Of a stretch of 64,000 bases of DNA, positions 40,579 through 49,246 are shown one piece after another; positions within the stretch are counted from its first letter, which is position 1; every line of letters starts with the position of its first letter. The translations under genes were made by a program, and so were the position numbers. Under the pieces are notes generated by a model, which saw nothing but the letters and a program-made list of their open reading frames with translations, was not told the DNA's origin and ran no database searches. Source of the stretch: Actinomycetota bacterium (GTDB lineage: Bacteria > Actinomycetota > Actinomycetes > Propionibacteriales > Nocardioidaceae); the NCBI GenBank assembly GCA_009701885.1, contig WLJH01000015.1, forward strand, positions 1 to 64,000, read 5' to 3'.

Positions 40579-42077
40579 ATGACCCTCCACCTCGACCACC
40601 GCTTCGCCGACGCCCTCCCCGAGCTGGCGCTGGACTGGCGTGCGGAGGCCGCACCTGACCCCCGGCTGCTGGCGCTGGACGAGGACCTCGCGAGGGAGAT
40701 CGGCCTCGACCGGCCGCGCTCCGGACCCCCGACGGGCTGCGGCTGCTCACCGGCGAGCAGCCGCCGGAGGGCGCGCGGCCGGTGGCCCAGGGGTACGCCG
40801 GGCACCAGTTCGGCGGGTACTCCCCGCGCCTCGGCGACGGCCGCGCCCTGCTCCTCGGCGAGCTCACTGCTCCCGACGGCCGGCTGCTCGACCTGCACCT
40901 CAAGGGCTCCGGCCGCACCCCGTGGTCGCGCGGCGGCGACGGGCTGGCCGTGGTCGGGCCGATGCTGCGCGAGCACCTGGTCAGCGCCGCGATGCACGCG
41001 CTCGGCGTCCCGACTACCCGCAGCCTCGGCGTGGTCGGCACCGGCCGGGTCGTGCAGCGCGACACCCCCATGCCCGGCGCGGTCCTCGCGCGGGTCGCGG
41101 CCAGCCACCTGCGGGTCGGGACGGTGCAGTACGCCGCGGCGCACTACGCCCAGCGCGCGGCCGCGGCCGGCACGGACCCCGGTGACGACTGCCTCCTCGC
41201 CCGGGTCGTCACCCACGCCGCCGAGCGCCACCACCCCGAGGTGCTCGAGGCCGAGGTGCCGGCACTGGCGCTGCTCGAGCGAGTCGTGGAGGTGCAGGCC
41301 CGGCTGGTCGCGCGGTGGATGTCGGTCGGCTTCGTCCACGGCGTCATGAACACCGACAACGTGACGCTCTCCGGCGAGACCATCGACTACGGCCCGTGCG
41401 CGTTCCTCGACGGGTTCGACCAGGCCGCGGTCTTCAGCTCCATCGACACCCGGGGCCGCTACGCCTTCGGCCAGCAGCCCGCGGTCATGCAGTGGAACCT
41501 CACCCGTCTCGCCGAGGGCCTGCTGCCGCTCGTCACGGCGGCGACCGGCGACCAGGACAAGGCGATCGCGCGGTGCGTGGAGGTCCTGGAGCGCTTCCCG
41601 GCGCTCTACGGCGAGGAGTACGCCGCCCTGCTGGCCGCCAAGATCGGGCTGCCGCCCGCCGTCTCGGCCGGGCTCGACCCGGTCACCCGCACCGACCTCG
41701 TCGGCGACCTGCTCTCGGTCATGGCCGGGGCCCGGGTCGACCACACCGGCTTCTTCCGCGACCTCGCCCGGGAGCTGCGCGGCCGGGGGGCCCCCGCGCG
41801 CGACCGGGTGCTCGACCTGCCGGCGTACGACGCCTGGGCCGGGCGGTGGCGCGCCCTCGGCCCCGACCCGGACGCGATGGACCGGGTCAACCCCGTCCAC
41901 GTCCCTCGCAACCACCTGCTCCAGGCCGCGCTCGACGCCGCCGACGCCGGTGACCTCGCGCCGTTCGATCGCATGCTCGAGGTCGTCACCCACCCGTACG
42001 ACGAGCGTCCGGAGTGGGCGGAGTACGCGCTGCCCGATCCCGCGGGCGGGCCGTTCGTGACGTACTGCGGCACGTGA
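40579..42077 (+). pseudogene. selO: SelO/YdiU protein adenylyltransferase, frameshifted near codon 44
   Basis: Codons 1-44 ([16 protein letters not shown]...EIGLD) are in one frame; from position 40710 the family continues in another frame as [36 protein letters not shown] (in parts). One base, probably a C at 40710-40712, is missing. The rest is intact for about 455 residues, including [16 protein letters not shown] and [12 protein letters not shown], the metal and catalytic segment. SelO pseudokinases AMPylate redox proteins. This may be true inactivation, a recent mutation or a sequencing error. Confidence 0.85.
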
Positions 42078-42081
42078 GCCG

Positions 42082-42145
42082 GGGTACTCCGAATCATTTC
42101 TGATGCTGGGCACGCGGCGAGCATCACTTCTGATTCGGACTACCC
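42082..42145. repeat. Palindrome family 1, copy 3
   Basis: Outer arms GGGTACTCCGAATCA / TGATTCGGACTACCC with one mismatch, and nested inner arms TGATGCT (42101) / AGCATCA (42120). Begins 5 bp after the selO stop and overlaps the last codons of the convergent TetR gene. Confidence 0.92.
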
Positions 42146-42712
42146 GGCCGCAGCCCCCGCCCCCACCGGTACCCCCAGCGCCCCGAGCGCCATGGAGCGC
42201 AGCACCTCGCGCATCTGGTCGTCGGGGAGCAGGCCGGAGTGGGGGGTGGAGTTGATCAGGCCGAAGGCGACGTGGGCCATCGAGCGGGCCCGGTCGAGGC
42301 CGAGGTCGGGGTGGAGCAGCCGGAGCTGGTCGGCCCAGACGTCGACGTAGGCGCGCTGGGTGCGGCGGACCTCCTCGCGCGCCTCGGCGGGGAGCGAGGA
42401 CCAGTCGCGGTCCTGCACGACGATGAGCGGGCGGTGCCCGAGGGCGAAGCCGACGTGGTGGTCGACCAGCGCGGCTAGCGCGGCGGCCGGGTCGGGGGCC
42501 GCGGCCACGCACGCCCGGCCGCCGTCGAGCAGCCAGCGGCTGATCGAGACCAGCATCTCCGCGAGCAGGGCGTCCTTGGACGGGAAGTGCTTGTAGAGCG
42601 CCGGCCCGGAGATCCCGCAGGCAGCACCGAGGTCCGCCACCGAGACGCCGTGGAAACCCCGCGCGGCGAAGAGCTCCGCCGCGGTGTCGAGGATCTGCTG
42701 GCGCCTGCTCAC
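42140..42712 (-). CDS. TetR-family regulator, probable controller of the carboxylase operon
   Basis: 190 residues. HTH: QQILDTAAELFAARGFHGVSVADLGAACGISGPALYKHFPSK (in two parts). The C-terminal region WADQLRLLHPDLGLDRARSMAHVAFGLIN resembles the TetR group near acyl-CoA genes. GTG at 42712 with TAGTCT 6 bp upstream (leaderless). The 18-bp palindrome 21 bp upstream recurs in front of the acyl-CoA carboxylase operon. Confidence 0.87.
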   Translation of the reverse strand: MSRRQQILDTAAELFAARGFHGVSVADLGAACGISGPALYKHFPSKDALLAEMLVSISRWLLDGGRACVAAAPDPAAALAALVDHHVGFALGHRPLIVVQDRDWSSLPAEAREEVRRTQRAYVDVWADQLRLLHPDLGLDRARSMAHVAFGLINSTPHSGLLPDDQMREVLRSMALGALGVPVGAGAAAG

Positions 42713-42721
42713 CGGCCCAGA

Positions 42722-42859
42722 CTAGGACGCGGGGTTAGCGGTCGCTAACCGATCCGGGTCGCGGTCGGTCGGCGCGTCGTCGCCGAACGCCTCGCGCGCC
42801 GGCGGCACGAAGCCGCGCCCCGGCAGCGCCACCGCGGAGAACGCCGCGCCCAGCGGGTC
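42722..42859 (-). pseudogene. 3' remnant of an unknown gene
   Basis: 45 codons plus stop with strongly coding codon use (DPLGAAFSAVALPGRG, then FVPPAREAFGDDAPTD), ending in TAG. No start or upstream part is present; coding character stops near 42860. It looks like the C-terminus of a lost protein that I cannot identify. The TetR operator lies inside its last codons. Confidence 0.5.
42733..42750. promoter_or_regulatory. TetR operator, copy at the regulator gene
   Basis: GGTTAGCG-GT-CGCTAACC, perfect 8-bp arms. Lies just upstream of the TetR gene's -10, in the -35 region. The near-identical partner is at 44620. Confidence 0.7.
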
Positions 42860-42862
42860 TGC

Positions 42863-43189
42863 TTCGCCGCGCCGCCCGAGGTGGTGCTGGCCGGTGGTCC
42901 GGCGTACGCCGGGACCGAGCACCCCGCGGACCCGGCTGCCGCGGCCCAGGCCGCCCCCCACCTCGACGCGGACCCGTTCGCGGTGCTCAACCGGGCCCTC
43001 GACGACCTCGTCGACGGCGGCTGGCTCCCGGAGGAGCGGCGCCCGGGCGCGGAGGTCCTGTGCTGGTCGGTCGTCCACGGCTTCGCGACCCTGCACCTCG
43101 ACGGCCCCCTCGCCGGCACCGCCGCCCCCGACCGCGAGCAGGCCCTGGCCGCCGCCCTCGCCCACGTCTCGCGCGCGCTCGGTCCCTGA
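42863..43189 (+). pseudogene. C-terminal remnant of a TetR/AcrR regulator
   Basis: About 108 codons (FAAPPEVVLAGGPAYAG, then PFAVLNRALDDLVDGGWLPEE and LCWSVVHGFATLHLDGPLAG), resembling the WHG-type ligand domain of TetR regulators. The HTH half is missing. It starts within a few bp of where the opposite-strand remnant begins, so both genes lost their 5' ends at one junction. A GTG at 42881 could still be translated. Confidence 0.6.
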
Positions 43190-43284
43190 GCCGACCGGCC
43201 CGGCAGGAGCCCGCGAGCGGGGGACTACCCCGCCGCCGCAGCCGAACCGCTGCCGATCCTTGCGGGATCGCGGATCATGGACCC

Positions 43285-44535
43285 ATGTCCGGGGGGAGCA
43301 GGAGGTCCCGGCGTGCGTCGGCGCTGATCGCCACGTGCGCCGCCCTCGCCGCGACCGGTGGCTGGCACGCGGCCCGGACCGCGGGCGCCGAGGAGGCGTC
43401 GCCGGGCCCCTCGGGTACAACGCCGGCGGCCCGCCCCGTCGCGACGGCGTCTCCCTGGCCGAGCGCCGACCCGTCCTCGACCGCGCCGACGTTCCCCGCC
43501 ACCGGGCCGACCGCTGTCTCCTCCAGCGCCCCCGCCCGCACCTGCACCCCCGAGGTGCCCCCCGTCGACCCCGACGCGACGCCCGCCGCCCGGTGCGCGG
43601 CCGAGACCCTCGACCGCTGGCTGGCCGAGGGGGCGACCGCGGTCGGGCAACAGGTCAACATCTCCAACGACCGCTGGAGCGCCCCGCTGCGCGCGTGGCG
43701 GACCGGCTCACCCGCGGTGGTCGGCTTCGACCTCGACGAGCTGGTCGACGCCGCCCGTCGTGGCCAGGACCGCACCGAGGACCTCGCCCTGCTCGCCGAG
43801 GACGGGGCGCTGCTCACCGCCTCCTGGCACGCCCACAACCCGTGGACCGGCGGGGACTCCTTCGACCGCACCGGCGCGGAGCGGCTGGCCGAGCTCCTGG
43901 ACCCGACGACGCCTGCCGCGCGCCGGTTCGCCGCGGACTGGGCCGAGGCGCTGGCCCTGCTGGCCCCGCTCCAGGAGCGCGGGGTGGCCGTCGTGCTGCG
44001 CCCGCTGCACGAGGCCGGCGGGGGCTGGTTCTGGTGGGGCCGCCCCGACCCGACGACGTACCGCGCCCTCTTCGCGCGGCTCCAGCAGCAGGCCGCCGAC
44101 GCCGGGCTGCACCACTTCCTGTGGTCCTACGGCGCGGCGGTGCGCACCTGGGAGGGGGTCGACGAGCCGCGCTCGTTGCTGCCGGACGCCGTCGACCTCG
44201 TGGGCCTGGACACCTACGACTGCGAGAGCGTCCACCCCGACTGCGGCGGCCGCGGCGCCGAGCAGCTGGCCGTCGACGAGGTCGACCTCACGGGGTACGC
44301 CGAGCTGGCCGCCGCTGCCCCGCGCGCCGCGCTGACCGAGGTCGGCCCGGCGCACTCGCCCGACGGCGACTGGGACCCCGCCGTCATCACCAGCACCCTG
44401 CGCGCGCAGGGGCTGCCCGCGGCGTACGCGCTGCTGTGGTTCGACGACGCTGCCGGGCGCAAGCAGCTCTCCTCGCTGCGGGGTGGTCGGGAGTGGCTGG
44501 GCTCGTGCCCGGACGGGGTGTGCTCGGTGCGCTGA
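43285..44535 (+). CDS. GH26 family glycoside hydrolase (beta-mannanase-like)
   Basis: 416 residues. Signal peptide, a Ser/Pro/Thr-rich linker to about residue 85, then a GH26 domain: VGFDLDELVDAAR, SWHAHNPWTG, acid/base Glu in LRPLHEAGGGWFWWG, and nucleophile Glu in ALTEVGPAH. Secreted; the likely substrate is mannan or a related beta-glycan. GATCAT lies 6 bp before ATG 43285. The gap 43190-43284 ends with a GGACTACCCCGCC stretch resembling one end of palindrome family 1. Confidence 0.88.
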   Translation: MSGGSRRSRRASALIATCAALAATGGWHAARTAGAEEASPGPSGTTPAARPVATASPWPSADPSSTAPTFPATGPTAVSSSAPARTCTPEVPPVDPDATPAARCAAETLDRWLAEGATAVGQQVNISNDRWSAPLRAWRTGSPAVVGFDLDELVDAARRGQDRTEDLALLAEDGALLTASWHAHNPWTGGDSFDRTGAERLAELLDPTTPAARRFAADWAEALALLAPLQERGVAVVLRPLHEAGGGWFWWGRPDPTTYRALFARLQQQAADAGLHHFLWSYGAAVRTWEGVDEPRSLLPDAVDLVGLDTYDCESVHPDCGGRGAEQLAVDEVDLTGYAELAAAAPRAALTEVGPAHSPDGDWDPAVITSTLRAQGLPAAYALLWFDDAAGRKQLSSLRGGREWLGSCPDGVCSVR

Positions 44536-44539
44536 GTCC

Positions 44540-44602
44540 GGATACTCCGCATCAGAATTGATGCCGAGCGCGCGCCGAGCATCAGATCTTATTCGGACTA
44601 CC
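44540..44602. repeat. Palindrome family 1, copy 4
   Basis: Outer arms GGATACTCCGCAT / ATTCGGACTACC with mismatches, inner arms TGATGC (44559) / GCATCA (44579). Begins 5 bp after the GH26 stop. Confidence 0.88.
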
Positions 44603-44619
44603 GCGCGCCTGGCGCCCCC

Positions 44620-44638
44620 GGTTAACGATCGCTAACCT
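44620..44638 (+). promoter_or_regulatory. TetR operator and -10 of the carboxylase operon
   Basis: GGTTAACG-AT-CGCTAACC (44620-44637), one arm mismatch from the copy at 42733. The -10 TAACCT (44633-44638) lies inside it, 6 bp before the GTG start, so binding would block RNA polymerase. Confidence 0.7.
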
Positions 44639-44644
44639 GGCGCG

Positions 44645-46198
44645 GTGAGCACTCAGACAGCCCCGCCGGACCTGAGGAGCCTGGTCGCGCAGCTGCGCGA
44701 GCGGCTGGCGCAGGTGCGCCTGGGCGGCAGCGAGGCCGCGCGCGAGAAGCACACCAGCCGCGGGAAGCTGCTGGTCCGCGACCGGGTCGACCGGCTGCTG
44801 GACCCGGGCAGCCCGTTCCTCGAGCTGAGCCCGCTGGCGGCGTACGGGATGTACGGCGCGCCGGGGGAGACCCCCGTGCCCAGCGCCGGGGTGGTCGGCG
44901 GCATCGGTCGCATCCACGGCCGCGAGTGCGTGGTCGTCGCCAACGACGCGACCGTCAAGGGCGGCACCTACTACCCGATGACGGTCAAGAAGCACCTGCG
45001 GGCGCAGACGATCGCGGCCGAGAACAACCTGCCGTGCATCTACCTCGTCGACTCCGGCGGGGCGTTCCTCCCGATGCAGGACGAGGTCTTCCCCGACCGC
45101 GAGCACTTCGGCCGGATCTTCTTCAACCAGGCCACCATGTCCGCCCGCGGCATCCCGCAGATCGCCAGCGTCATGGGCTCGTGCACCGCCGGCGGCGCCT
45201 ACGTGCCGGCGATGTCCGACGAGACGGTGATCGTCAAGGAGCAGGGCACGATCTTCCTCGGCGGCCCGCCCCTGGTGAAGGCCGCGACCGGCGAGGTCGT
45301 CACCGCCGAGGAGCTCGGTGGCGGCGAGGTGCACGCCCGCCGCTCCGGGGTCGTCGACCACCTGGCGGAGGACGACGCGCACGCGCTGGCGATCGTCCGC
45401 GGGATCGTCGACACCCTCAGCTGGCCGCGCACGACGGCGCCCTGGCAGGTCCGCGACGTCGAGGACCCGCTGGAGGACCCGGAGACGGTCTACGACGTCG
45501 TCCCCGCCGACGTGCGCACGCCGTACGACGTGCGCGACGTCATCCGCCGCGTCGTCGACGGCAGCCGGTTCACCGAGTTCAAGGCGCTCTACGGCGAGAC
45601 GCTGGTCTGCGGCTTCGCGCACGTGTGGGGCCACCCCGTCGGCATCGTCGCCAACAACGGGATCCTGTTCAGCGAGTCCGCGCTCAAGGGCGCGCACTTC
45701 GTCGAGCTGTGCAACCAGCGCGGCATCCCGCTGGTGTTCCTGCAGAACATCTCCGGCTTCATGGTGGGTCGGGAGTACGAGAACAACGGCATCGCCCGCG
45801 ACGGCGCCAAGCTCGTCACCGCGGTCGCCTGCTCGGTGGTGCCGAAGCTGACGGTGGTGATCGGCGGCTCGTACGGCGCCGGCAACTACGGCATGTGCGG
45901 GCGTGCCTACGACCCTCGCTTCCTGTGGATGTGGCCCAACGCCCGGATCTCGGTGATGGGCGGCGAGCAGGCGGCCTCCGTCCTCGCGACGGTGGCGAAC
46001 CGGCCCGACGACGAAGAGTTCAAGGCCCCGATCCGCGCCCAGTACGAGGAGCAGGGCTCGCCCTACTACGCCACCGCGCGGCTCTGGGACGACGGGATCA
46101 TCGACCCCGCCGACACCCGCCGGGTGCTGGGCATGGCGCTGGCCACCTGCGCCAACGCACCCGTGCCCGAGCCCTCCTACGGCATCTTCCGGATGTGA
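44645..46198 (+). CDS. Acyl-CoA carboxylase beta subunit (3-methylcrotonyl-CoA carboxylase-like)
   Basis: 517-residue carboxyltransferase. N-terminal half [22 protein letters not shown], biotin-CT signatures [17 protein letters not shown] and [17 protein letters not shown]-terminal [25 protein letters not shown] (in parts) and [22 protein letters not shown]. The last two segments are closest to MCC-beta. With HMG-CoA lyase in the same operon, leucine catabolism is the best reading. Leaderless GTG start under the TetR operator. Confidence 0.9.
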   Translation: MSTQTAPPDLRSLVAQLRERLAQVRLGGSEAAREKHTSRGKLLVRDRVDRLLDPGSPFLELSPLAAYGMYGAPGETPVPSAGVVGGIGRIHGRECVVVANDATVKGGTYYPMTVKKHLRAQTIAAENNLPCIYLVDSGGAFLPMQDEVFPDREHFGRIFFNQATMSARGIPQIASVMGSCTAGGAYVPAMSDETVIVKEQGTIFLGGPPLVKAATGEVVTAEELGGGEVHARRSGVVDHLAEDDAHALAIVRGIVDTLSWPRTTAPWQVRDVEDPLEDPETVYDVVPADVRTPYDVRDVIRRVVDGSRFTEFKALYGETLVCGFAHVWGHPVGIVANNGILFSESALKGAHFVELCNQRGIPLVFLQNISGFMVGREYENNGIARDGAKLVTAVACSVVPKLTVVIGGSYGAGNYGMCGRAYDPRFLWMWPNARISVMGGEQAASVLATVANRPDDEEFKAPIRAQYEEQGSPYYATARLWDDGIIDPADTRRVLGMALATCANAPVPEPSYGIFRM

Positions 46199-46266
46199 AC
46201 TCACCCCATGACCTTCTTCGCTCCCCCGCTCCGCTCCTCCGCGAACAACGCCACGGGGACCCCGAG

Positions 46267-48216
46267 ATGAGCGCGATGATCCAGATCCGCACCCTCCTCA
46301 TCGCCAACCGCGGCGAGATCGCCCTGCGCGTCATGCGCACCGCGGCCCGCCTCGGCATCCGCACGGTCGCGGTCTTCACCGAGCCCGACGCCCACGCGCT
46401 GCACGTGCGCGCGGCCGACGACGCGGTCCAGGTGCCGTCCTACCTCGACGTCGAGGCGATCGTCGCCGCCGCCGTGGCGAGCGGCGCCCAGGCCGTCCAC
46501 CCCGGCTACGGCTTCCTCTCCGAGCGCGCACCCTTCGCCCGCGCCCTGGAGGCGGCCGGGGTCCGGCTGGTCGGACCGAGCGCGGAGGTCATCGACCTCA
46601 TGGGGCGCAAGGACGCCGCCCGCGAGGTCGCCGAGCGCGCGGGGGTGCCGGTCGTGCCGTCGTACGACCCCGAGGCCGACCCGACCACCTTCGCCTTTCC
46701 CGTGCTGGTGAAGGCCGCGGCCGGCGGCGGCGGCAAGGGCATGCGGGTGGTCCGCGACGCGGGGGAGTACGCCGAGGCGATCGCCGCCGCCCGCCGCGAG
46801 GCCGCCAAGGCGTTCGGCGACGACGCCATGCTCGTGGAGCGGTACGTCGAGCGCGGCCGCCACGTCGAGGTCCAGGTCGTCGGTGACGACCACGGCGACG
46901 TGGTGCACCTCTTCGAGCGCGACTGCTCGGCCCAGCGCCGGCACCAGAAGGTCCTCGAGGAGGCACCCGCGCCCGGCATCACGGCCGAGCTGCGGCACCG
47001 GATCACCAGCGCGGCCGTCGACCTGGCGAAGGAGGTCGGCTACTCCGGCGCCGGCACCGTCGAGTTCCTGCTCGACACCCGCTCCGACGACTTCTACTTC
47101 CTGGAGATGAACACCCGCCTCCAGGTCGAGCACCCCGTCACCGAGGCGATCTGCGGCGGCGTGGACCTGGTCGAGGAGCAGCTGCGCGTCGCCGAGGGCC
47201 ACCCCTTGTCGCTCGAGCAGGGCGACCTGGTGATCCACGGCCACGCCATCGAGGCCCGCGTCTACGCCGAGGACCCGTACGCCGGGTTCCTGCCGCAGGC
47301 CGGCACCGCCTCGATCGTGCGCTGGCCGAGCGGCGCCGGCGTCCGCGTCGACCACGCCCTGGAGTCCGGCCAGGTCGTCTCCACGAGCTTCGACCCGATG
47401 CTCGGCAAGGTCGTCGTGCACGGCCCGGACCGCGAGGCCGCACGGCTGGCCCTGGTCGACGCGCTCGACCGCACGTCGGTGCTCGGCCTGACCACCAACA
47501 CCGGCTTCCTGCGCGCCCTCGCCGCCAGCGACGCCTTCCGCGACGTCGGAGCCCCCGGCGGCCTGGACACCGCGTGGCTGGACCGGGTCGACATCCCGGC
47601 CGAGCTGCCGGCGCCGACCGACGACCTCCCGCGCGTCCTCGCCGCCTGGACCGCCGCGATGGTGCGCGCCTCCGACGGCCACGGCACGGCGTACGTCGCC
47701 GACGGGTTCCGCCTCGGCGCCGACCCGGCCCCGACGACCGTCGAGCTCGACCGGCCGGTCGTGGTCCACCGGCGACCCGACGGCACCGGCACGGTCGACG
47801 GGCTCGAGGTGCGCCAGCTCTCGGCCGCCGAAGACGTGCTCGACCTGGTCGTCGACGGGCAGCGCGTCCGCGCGGTCGTCAACGCCCGGCTCGGCCTGGA
47901 CGGCCGCGGGTTCGTCGAGGTCGCCCACCGCGGCCAGCTCTTCCGCTTCACCCCGCCCGACCGGCTCGCCGGCCACGCCGACGACCACGACGGCGACCTG
48001 CTCGCCCCCATGCCCGGCACCGTGCTCGACGTCCGGGTCGAGGCCGGCCAGCAGGTCGAGGAGGGCCAGGTGCTCGGGGTGCTGGAGGCGATGAAGATGG
48101 AGCTCGCGATGAAGGCGCCGTACGCCGGCACCGTCACCATCGTCGACGCGGCCGTGGGGCGGCAGGTGCCCCTGGGGCACGTGTTGTTCCACGTGGAACA
48201 GGAGGGATCGGAGTGA
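46267..48216 (+). CDS. Acyl-CoA carboxylase alpha subunit (biotin carboxylase + BCCP)
   Basis: 649 residues. Biotin carboxylase domain: LLIANRGEIALRVMRTA, AAGGGGKGMRVV, ERDCSAQRRHQKVLEEAP, FLEMNTRLQVEHPVTE. Linker domain, then a C-terminal biotinyl domain with EAMKM (biotin Lys about 610). Works with the preceding beta subunit. ATG at 46267 is 68 bp after it; ATG at 46276 is possible. Its last codons contain a parS-like palindrome. Confidence 0.93.
   Translation: MSAMIQIRTLLIANRGEIALRVMRTAARLGIRTVAVFTEPDAHALHVRAADDAVQVPSYLDVEAIVAAAVASGAQAVHPGYGFLSERAPFARALEAAGVRLVGPSAEVIDLMGRKDAAREVAERAGVPVVPSYDPEADPTTFAFPVLVKAAAGGGGKGMRVVRDAGEYAEAIAAARREAAKAFGDDAMLVERYVERGRHVEVQVVGDDHGDVVHLFERDCSAQRRHQKVLEEAPAPGITAELRHRITSAAVDLAKEVGYSGAGTVEFLLDTRSDDFYFLEMNTRLQVEHPVTEAICGGVDLVEEQLRVAEGHPLSLEQGDLVIHGHAIEARVYAEDPYAGFLPQAGTASIVRWPSGAGVRVDHALESGQVVSTSFDPMLGKVVVHGPDREAARLALVDALDRTSVLGLTTNTGFLRALAASDAFRDVGAPGGLDTAWLDRVDIPAELPAPTDDLPRVLAAWTAAMVRASDGHGTAYVADGFRLGADPAPTTVELDRPVVVHRRPDGTGTVDGLEVRQLSAAEDVLDLVVDGQRVRAVVNARLGLDGRGFVEVAHRGQLFRFTPPDRLAGHADDHDGDLLAPMPGTVLDVRVEAGQQVEEGQVLGVLEAMKMELAMKAPYAGTVTIVDAAVGRQVPLGHVLFHVEQEGSE
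48185..48200. other. parS-like centromere site
   Basis: TGTTCCACGTGGAACA, a perfect 16-bp palindrome inside the 3' end of the carboxylase alpha gene (codons for LFHVEQ). It matches the general ParB-site form TGTTNCACGTGNAACA; the canonical TGTTTCACGTGAAACA differs at two symmetric positions. This is the only copy I found in the window. Confidence 0.6.
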
Positions 48217-48236
48217 CCACCGCGACCCGGACCTTC

Positions 48237-48286
48237 GGGACGTCATCCGGACGGGACGTCCCCCACCACCGAACGCATGACGTCCC
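48237..48286. repeat. 50-bp element, copy 3
   Basis: GGGACGTCAT (48237) to ATGACGTCCC (48277-48286), exactly 50 bp. Inserted between the carboxylase alpha and HMG-CoA lyase genes, within one operon. Confidence 0.9.
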
Positions 48287-48301
48287 GCGAGGGGCTGCCG
48301 C

Positions 48302-49246
48302 GTGACCGGGGTGATCCGCCACGCGATCCCGGTCCCTGCCGCCGGGATGCCGGACCGCGTCACGATCTACGAGGTCGGACCCCGCGACGGCCTGCAGAAC
48401 GAGCAGGCGGTCGTCCCGGTCGCGGTGAAGGAGGAGTTCGTCCGCCGGCTGCTGGCCGCCGGGCTCCCCGTCGTCGAGGCCACGAGCTTCGTGCACCCCA
48501 GGTGGGTCCCGCAGCTGGCCGACGCCGCCGACCTGATGACCCGTCTCGGCCCCGACGGCCTCGACTGCCCCGTGCTGGTGCCCAACGAGCGCGGCCTCGA
48601 CCGCGCGCTCGAGCTCGGCCTGCGCCACGTCGCGGTCTTCGCCAGCGCCACCGAGGCCTTCGCCGCCAAGAACCTCAACCGCACCCTCAAGACCCAGCTC
48701 GCGATGTTCGAGCCGACCGTCGAGCGCGCCCTGGCGGCCGGCCTGGACGTCCGCGCCTACGTCTCCATGTGCTTCGGCGACCCCTGGGAGGGCCCCGTGG
48801 CCCCCGAGCAGGTCGTCACCGTCGGGCAGCGACTGCTGGACATGGGCGCCACCCAGCTCAGCCTCGGCGACACGATCGGCGTCGGCACCGCCGGCCACGT
48901 CACCGCGCTCGTCGAGGCGTTCACCGCCGCGGGCACCCCGCTCGATCGGCTCGCGCTGCACTTCCACGACACCTACGGCCAGGCCCTCTCCAACGTCCAG
49001 GCCGGCCTGCGCGCCGGCGTGACGACGTACGACGCCAGCGCGGGCGGCCTCGGCGGCTGCCCCTACGCCGAGAGCGCGACCGGCAACCTCGCGACCGAGG
49101 ACCTGGTCTGGCTGCTCGACGGCCTGGGCATCGAGCACGGGGTCGACCTCGACGCCCTCGTGGCGACCAGTGCGTGGATGGCTCGGCAGCTCGGTCGGCC
49201 CAGCCCCTCCGCGGTGGTCCGGGCGCTGGCACAATCCACCTCGTGA
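48302..49246 (+). CDS. Hydroxymethylglutaryl-CoA lyase
   Basis: 314 residues, TIM-barrel HMGL-like. VTIYEVGPRDGLQNEQ with the catalytic Arg-Asp, EATSFVHPRWVPQLAD, LHFHDTYGQALSNV with His ligands, and the family Cys loop SAGGLGGCPYAESATGN. It cleaves HMG-CoA to acetyl-CoA and acetoacetate, the last step of leucine breakdown. GTG at 48302. The stop overlaps the next gene's GTG. Confidence 0.94.
   Translation: MTGVIRHAIPVPAAGMPDRVTIYEVGPRDGLQNEQAVVPVAVKEEFVRRLLAAGLPVVEATSFVHPRWVPQLADAADLMTRLGPDGLDCPVLVPNERGLDRALELGLRHVAVFASATEAFAAKNLNRTLKTQLAMFEPTVERALAAGLDVRAYVSMCFGDPWEGPVAPEQVVTVGQRLLDMGATQLSLGDTIGVGTAGHVTALVEAFTAAGTPLDRLALHFHDTYGQALSNVQAGLRAGVTTYDASAGGLGGCPYAESATGNLATEDLVWLLDGLGIEHGVDLDALVATSAWMARQLGRPSPSAVVRALAQSTS

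Noticed and set aside
44645..48216. Assignment as propionyl-CoA carboxylase
   Set aside because: The HMG-CoA lyase in the same operon and the beta-subunit C-terminal motifs favour 3-methylcrotonyl-CoA, though substrate specificity is not proven.
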